A model generated the notes under the pieces. It saw only the letters and a list, made by a program, of their open reading frames with translations, did not search any database and was not told the origin of the DNA. Both the position numbers and the translations under genes were made by a program. A DNA stretch of 5,989 bases from Victivallales bacterium (GTDB taxonomy: Bacteria > Verrucomicrobiota > Lentisphaeria > Oligosphaerales > Lenti-02), in NCBI GenBank assembly GCA_018648945.1, contig JABGQJ010000492.1, positions 1-5,989 of the forward strand, given 5' to 3'. Of the stretch, positions 3,307 to 5,989 are shown in pieces; within the stretch, counting starts at the first letter, position 1; every line of letters begins with the position of its first letter.

Positions 3307-5989
3307 TTATGGGGTTGGTTGGTAGACGAAGGAGTCCCAGTACCGACGCTCCAGTTCGTACACTTGGGCACCCACTGGTACTTCGTCCTTGCCGAGGAGT
3401 CCGTAGCGGCGCATCTCGCGGAGATAGGCCGGGCGGGGCCGGAAATCGGGCATGTCGAAGCGCTTGATGGTGTCCAGTTGTTGCTTGGTGCGCTGGATGG
3501 CGCGGAGCAGGGCCTGGTAGCCCGGATCCTGGGTGTTCACGAAGATCTCCGTGGGGACACCGACCGGCTCGCCGTCCCGGTCCCGCTTCTGCATGCCGTA
3601 GCCGCCAGCGGCGCGAGCAAGGGGAGCGAGGAGCAGAAGGGACGTCTCTGGTTGGCTGAGGTTGTAGATGATGTGTCGCGAAAGTCGCAGCTTGGGGCTG
3701 CGGTACTGAATGGCCCAGGGCGGCATGCCACAGTTGTCGGAGGGCGAGCGGGGGAGGGGGCGGTGCGGGTCGGCATGGCAGGACATGCAGCGCTTGTCCA
3801 GCACTGCAATGGCCGCCTTCATCTCGGGCCACTTCAGGTCTTGGCGGTCGGGCTGGTTTTGGGCGTAGCCGCCAACCATGCCGGTGCCGAGGGCGGCGTA
3901 GGTGCCCGGCCACGCGGCGCCGGAGTTGAGCCAGTAGCGGACGATGCGCTGATCGGCTTCGGGGGCCTTGACTCCATGGTGCTGGCCCGAGGAGAGCTTG
4001 GCCATGAGCGGGCTGGCCACGTCGCCGAGGGTGCGGGGGGCGTAGCTGCTGCGGGCGATGTTGCGGCCATCGGCGATCTGGCGGCGGGCGCTGAGAGTGA
4101 AGTAACTGTGGCTGTAAACCGGGCCCCGATCACCGGTGAGCAGCACCGCCCCGCTTCGCTTGGCGGGGTTGTGGCAGCGGATACAGTGCCGGTCGAGCAC
4201 GGGCTGCACATCGCGGGGGTAGTCGATGACGGCGGGGATGCCAGTCACTTGCTTGGGCTTGCTTGGCGCTCTCTGGGAGGCGATGGAGCGCCCGGGGCGG
4301 GCGAGATTGGCCGGGGCTTGGGTGCGTGACTCATGGCAGCCGACGCAACTGGTGGTTTCGCCGGGCATGACGGTCAGGAAGCTCTGCATGCGCTTCACCG
4401 AACGCTGCTCGCCGTCCAGCGCCACGAAGAAGAGGGCGCGGTTGGCGGGCAGGGAGAAGTGGGCCGAGCCGTCGGCTTCGACCGGGACCGTGCCGATGAT
4501 GCGCTCCAGAGTGAAGGTGCCGCCGTAGCTGAGGGGCTCCATGCCGCCAGTGAAGTTGATCGGCTTCGGCAGTGACTCCAGAATCAGCAGTTCCTTCACC
4601 TCGCCCCGTCTTACGCCTGCCATGCTGCGCCCCTTGTAGAGGTCGTGCAGCACCAGGGTGCCGGTGGGCTTCTGCAGATTGGAGCGCGGGGGAATGACCC
4701 GTCCCCGAGGGCGTGTTGCCAACGGGCGGGGTTCCTGTAGGTTGCCGCCGGCCATGGTCGCTGGCAGTTCGAAGAACTCGATGAGCGCCTGGTCGCGCCC
4801 CACGAGGAACAGGGCACGCCCTTTGGCGGCGAGGAACCAGTCCTTGGTGACGGCGTACGGGTCGCGGAAGCCATCGCCGGTGAGGCGGCGCATGCTGGGC
4901 AGGTGGTCTGGGCCGCTCTTCGGGGTGACCAGCGCGATGCTGCCACTGTGTTCGCGCTGGCCGTGCCCGGGTGAGAGGGTCAGGATCACTTCCTGGGAGT
5001 CGGGCACAGGTTTGGCATCGATGAACAGCCCGCCGCCGTGCATATTGCCAAAGTAGACCATCTGGCCGGTCCCATCGGGGTTCATCGTCCACAGGTGGTG
5101 GTAGTGGACTTGCGATCGGTCCACATACTCCCACCGCTGGTAGAGGATGCGACCGTCCGGGAGAGGCCAGGGGGTGTTGTCGTGTTCCACGTTGGCGGAG
5201 AGTCGCTGGATGCTGCCGCCATCGGCGTCGCAGCGGTAGACCACGCCGACCTGGGTCAGCCAGCAGTTGACCCAGCGTTGGCAACGGCTGGAGATGAAAG
5301 CGATACCACCATCTGGCAGGTAGCTGGGCTCGATGTCGTCATAGCTGCCTGCCCCATCGGTGAGTTGGCGCAGGCCGGTGCCGTTGGCCTGGATCTCATA
5401 GAGATGGAAGTGCTCCGTGCCGCTCTTGCGCCAAGCGAAGACGATGCGTTGGCCGTCATAGTGCACCGCGGGATCGCGGATGCTCCCCTGGGGATCGTTC
5501 ACCAACGTGGTGAGCTTGCCGCTGGTTACGTCCAGCAGGCAGAGCCGACCACTGGCCCGGTAACACTTGCGGTTGGCGTCGGCTGCATAGTAGCCGAAGT
5601 TGGCATACCAATGCCCGTCCACCCCGTCCTCGCGGACCGCAAAGACGATCTTCCCCATGCCGTTGGCGGCGAGGATCTCCCGCGCCTTGCCGTGCTGGGC
5701 TCGGCGGACGGCCTTCCTTTTCTCGGCATAGGTCGCCATCTGCCCCCGGGCAAGGTCGGCGATTTCCTGCTGGGGGAACTGGATCTCCCAGATGGAGTAG
5801 AGCGCGTGCTGTCCCATCTTCCGGCAGAGCAGGCGCAGGTAGCGCCCTTCCGCCGCAAAGCCACTGATGCGGTCGGTGAAGGTGTCTGATGCGATACTGT
5901 GCCGGGCACCGTCGGGGTCGGTCCTGGTGATGGCGGTGTGCCAGGTCTTGCCGTCCGGGCTCATCTGGACGTCGTATTCCGTTGCCATG
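3307..5989 (-). CDS. HzsA-related multihaem c protein with F5/8C and beta-propeller domains, N-terminus beyond the window
   Basis: About 893 residues are visible. The ATG at 5988-5986 falls inside an F5/8C (discoidin) domain, so the real start and any signal peptide lie outside the window. Numbering from that Met: residues 1-72 are the C-terminal half of F5/8C (ATEYDVQMSPDGKTW, GRYLRLLCRK, SIWEIQF). A linker leads to a TolB/PD40-like propeller at about 110-410 with repeated blades (IRDPAVHYDGQRIVFAW, DDIEPSYLPDGGIAFIS, DNTPWPLPDGRILYQRW, LWTMNPDGTGQ). At about 440-545 is a region resembling the hydrazine synthase alpha middle domain (TGTLVLHDLYKGRSM, GTVPVEADGSAHFSLPANRALFF). Three haem c sites follow: CVGCH 548-552, CIRCH 602-606 and CMSCH 734-738. 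The end (RFDMPDFRPRPAYLREMRRYGLL) is typical of the family. Haem c attachment implies a periplasmic or exported location. It is probably a redox protein of unknown substrate. Hydrazine synthesis is not implied, because the family is widespread outside anammox bacteria. Confidence 0.87.
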   Translation of the reverse strand, partial: MATEYDVQMSPDGKTWHTAITRTDPDGARHSIASDTFTDRISGFAAEGRYLRLLCRKMGQHALYSIWEIQFPQQEIADLARGQMATYAEKRKAVRRAQHGKAREILAANGMGKIVFAVREDGVDGHWYANFGYYAADANRKCYRASGRLCLLDVTSGKLTTLVNDPQGSIRDPAVHYDGQRIVFAWRKSGTEHFHLYEIQANGTGLRQLTDGAGSYDDIEPSYLPDGGIAFISSRCQRWVNCWLTQVGVVYRCDADGGSIQRLSANVEHDNTPWPLPDGRILYQRWEYVDRSQVHYHHLWTMNPDGTGQMVYFGNMHGGGLFIDAKPVPDSQEVILTLSPGHGQREHSGSIALVTPKSGPDHLPSMRRLTGDGFRDPYAVTKDWFLAAKGRALFLVGRDQALIEFFELPATMAGGNLQEPRPLATRPRGRVIPPRSNLQKPTGTLVLHDLYKGRSMAGVRRGEVKELLILESLPKPINFTGGMEPLSYGGTFTLERIIGTVPVEADGSAHFSLPANRALFFVALDGEQRSVKRMQSFLTVMPGETTSCVGCHESRTQAPANLARPGRSIASQRAPSKPKQVTGIPAVIDYPRDVQPVLDRHCIRCHNPAKRSGAVLLTGDRGPVYSHSYFTLSARRQIADGRNIARSSYAPRTLGDVASPLMAKLSSGQHHGVKAPEADQRIVRYWLNSGAAWPGTYAALGTGMVGGYAQNQPDRQDLKWPEMKAAIAVLDKRCMSCHADPHRPLPRSPSDNCGMPPWAIQYRSPKLRLSRHIIYNLSQPETSLLLLAPLARAAGGYGMQKRDRDGEPVGVPTEIFVNTQDPGYQALLRAIQRTKQQLDTIKRFDMPDFRPRPAYLREMRRYGLLGKDEVPVGAQVYELERRYWDSFVYQPTP

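Noticed and set aside
3319..4329. 336-codon plus-strand open frame opposite the multihaem gene
   Set aside because: It is antisense to the conserved haem-binding C-terminal region, has no domain signature and a skewed composition, as expected for an antisense shadow in GC-rich DNA.
4331..5284. 317-codon minus-strand open frame overlapping the multihaem gene in another frame
   Set aside because: Arg/Pro/His-rich out-of-frame translation of the real gene with no domain similarity.
5038..5889. 283-codon plus-strand open frame opposite the propeller domain
   Set aside because: It mirrors the propeller coding frame, has no motif and no convincing ribosome binding site.
3307..5989. True hydrazine synthase (anammox) gene
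   Set aside because: Similarity is limited to the middle domain, propeller and haem style. No hzsB or hzsC is visible, and related proteins are common in non-anammox bacteria.

Overview
The window is GC-rich bacterial DNA (roughly 60-65% G+C by eye). It carries two partial and two complete protein genes in a convergent layout. The gene content is most familiar from the Planctomycetota/Verrucomicrobiota/Lentisphaerota group and from Armatimonadota- or Hydrogenedentota-like lineages. The pointers are an HzsA-related multihaem protein, a DUF1080 protein starting with a PQPxVVxPG segment, and a GltD-like ferredoxin without its flavin half. This placement rests on recalled family distribution, not on a marker gene, so it is tentative.

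Left part, plus strand (1-2079): the 3' two thirds of guaA (GMP synthase) is followed after only 9 bases by a complete 325-residue protein with 20 cysteines. That protein joins a 2Fe-2S ferredoxin domain, a shortened GltD-type helical 4Fe-4S domain and a C-terminal ferredoxin-like motif. It has no flavin or NAD(P) module, so it is probably an electron-carrying subunit for a partner encoded elsewhere. The tight spacing suggests co-transcription with guaA, although no metabolic link is evident.

Middle (2080-2430): a 351-base convergent intergenic region holds no convincing gene. It is a patchwork of at least five unrelated short tandem repeats or repeat clusters (7-, 14-, 9-, 5- and 7-base units) and two strong inverted repeats. 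The first inverted repeat may end transcription of the left operon.

Right part, minus strand (5989 down to 2431): a long gene truncated by the window edge encodes the rest of an F5/8C (discoidin-like) domain, a TolB/PD40-like beta-propeller, a region resembling the hydrazine synthase alpha middle domain, and a C-terminal part with three CxxCH haem c sites. Downstream, 108 bases later and in the same frame, lies a DUF1080 (3-keto-disaccharide hydrolase family) gene with a clear ribosome binding site. The pair looks like a sugar-processing or electron-transfer operon. One hypothesis is that the exported multihaem protein takes electrons from a glycoside 3-dehydrogenase whose 3-keto product is cleaved by the DUF1080 enzyme. 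No dehydrogenase is visible in the window to confirm this.

No tRNA, rRNA, CRISPR array, insertion sequence or phage gene was seen.
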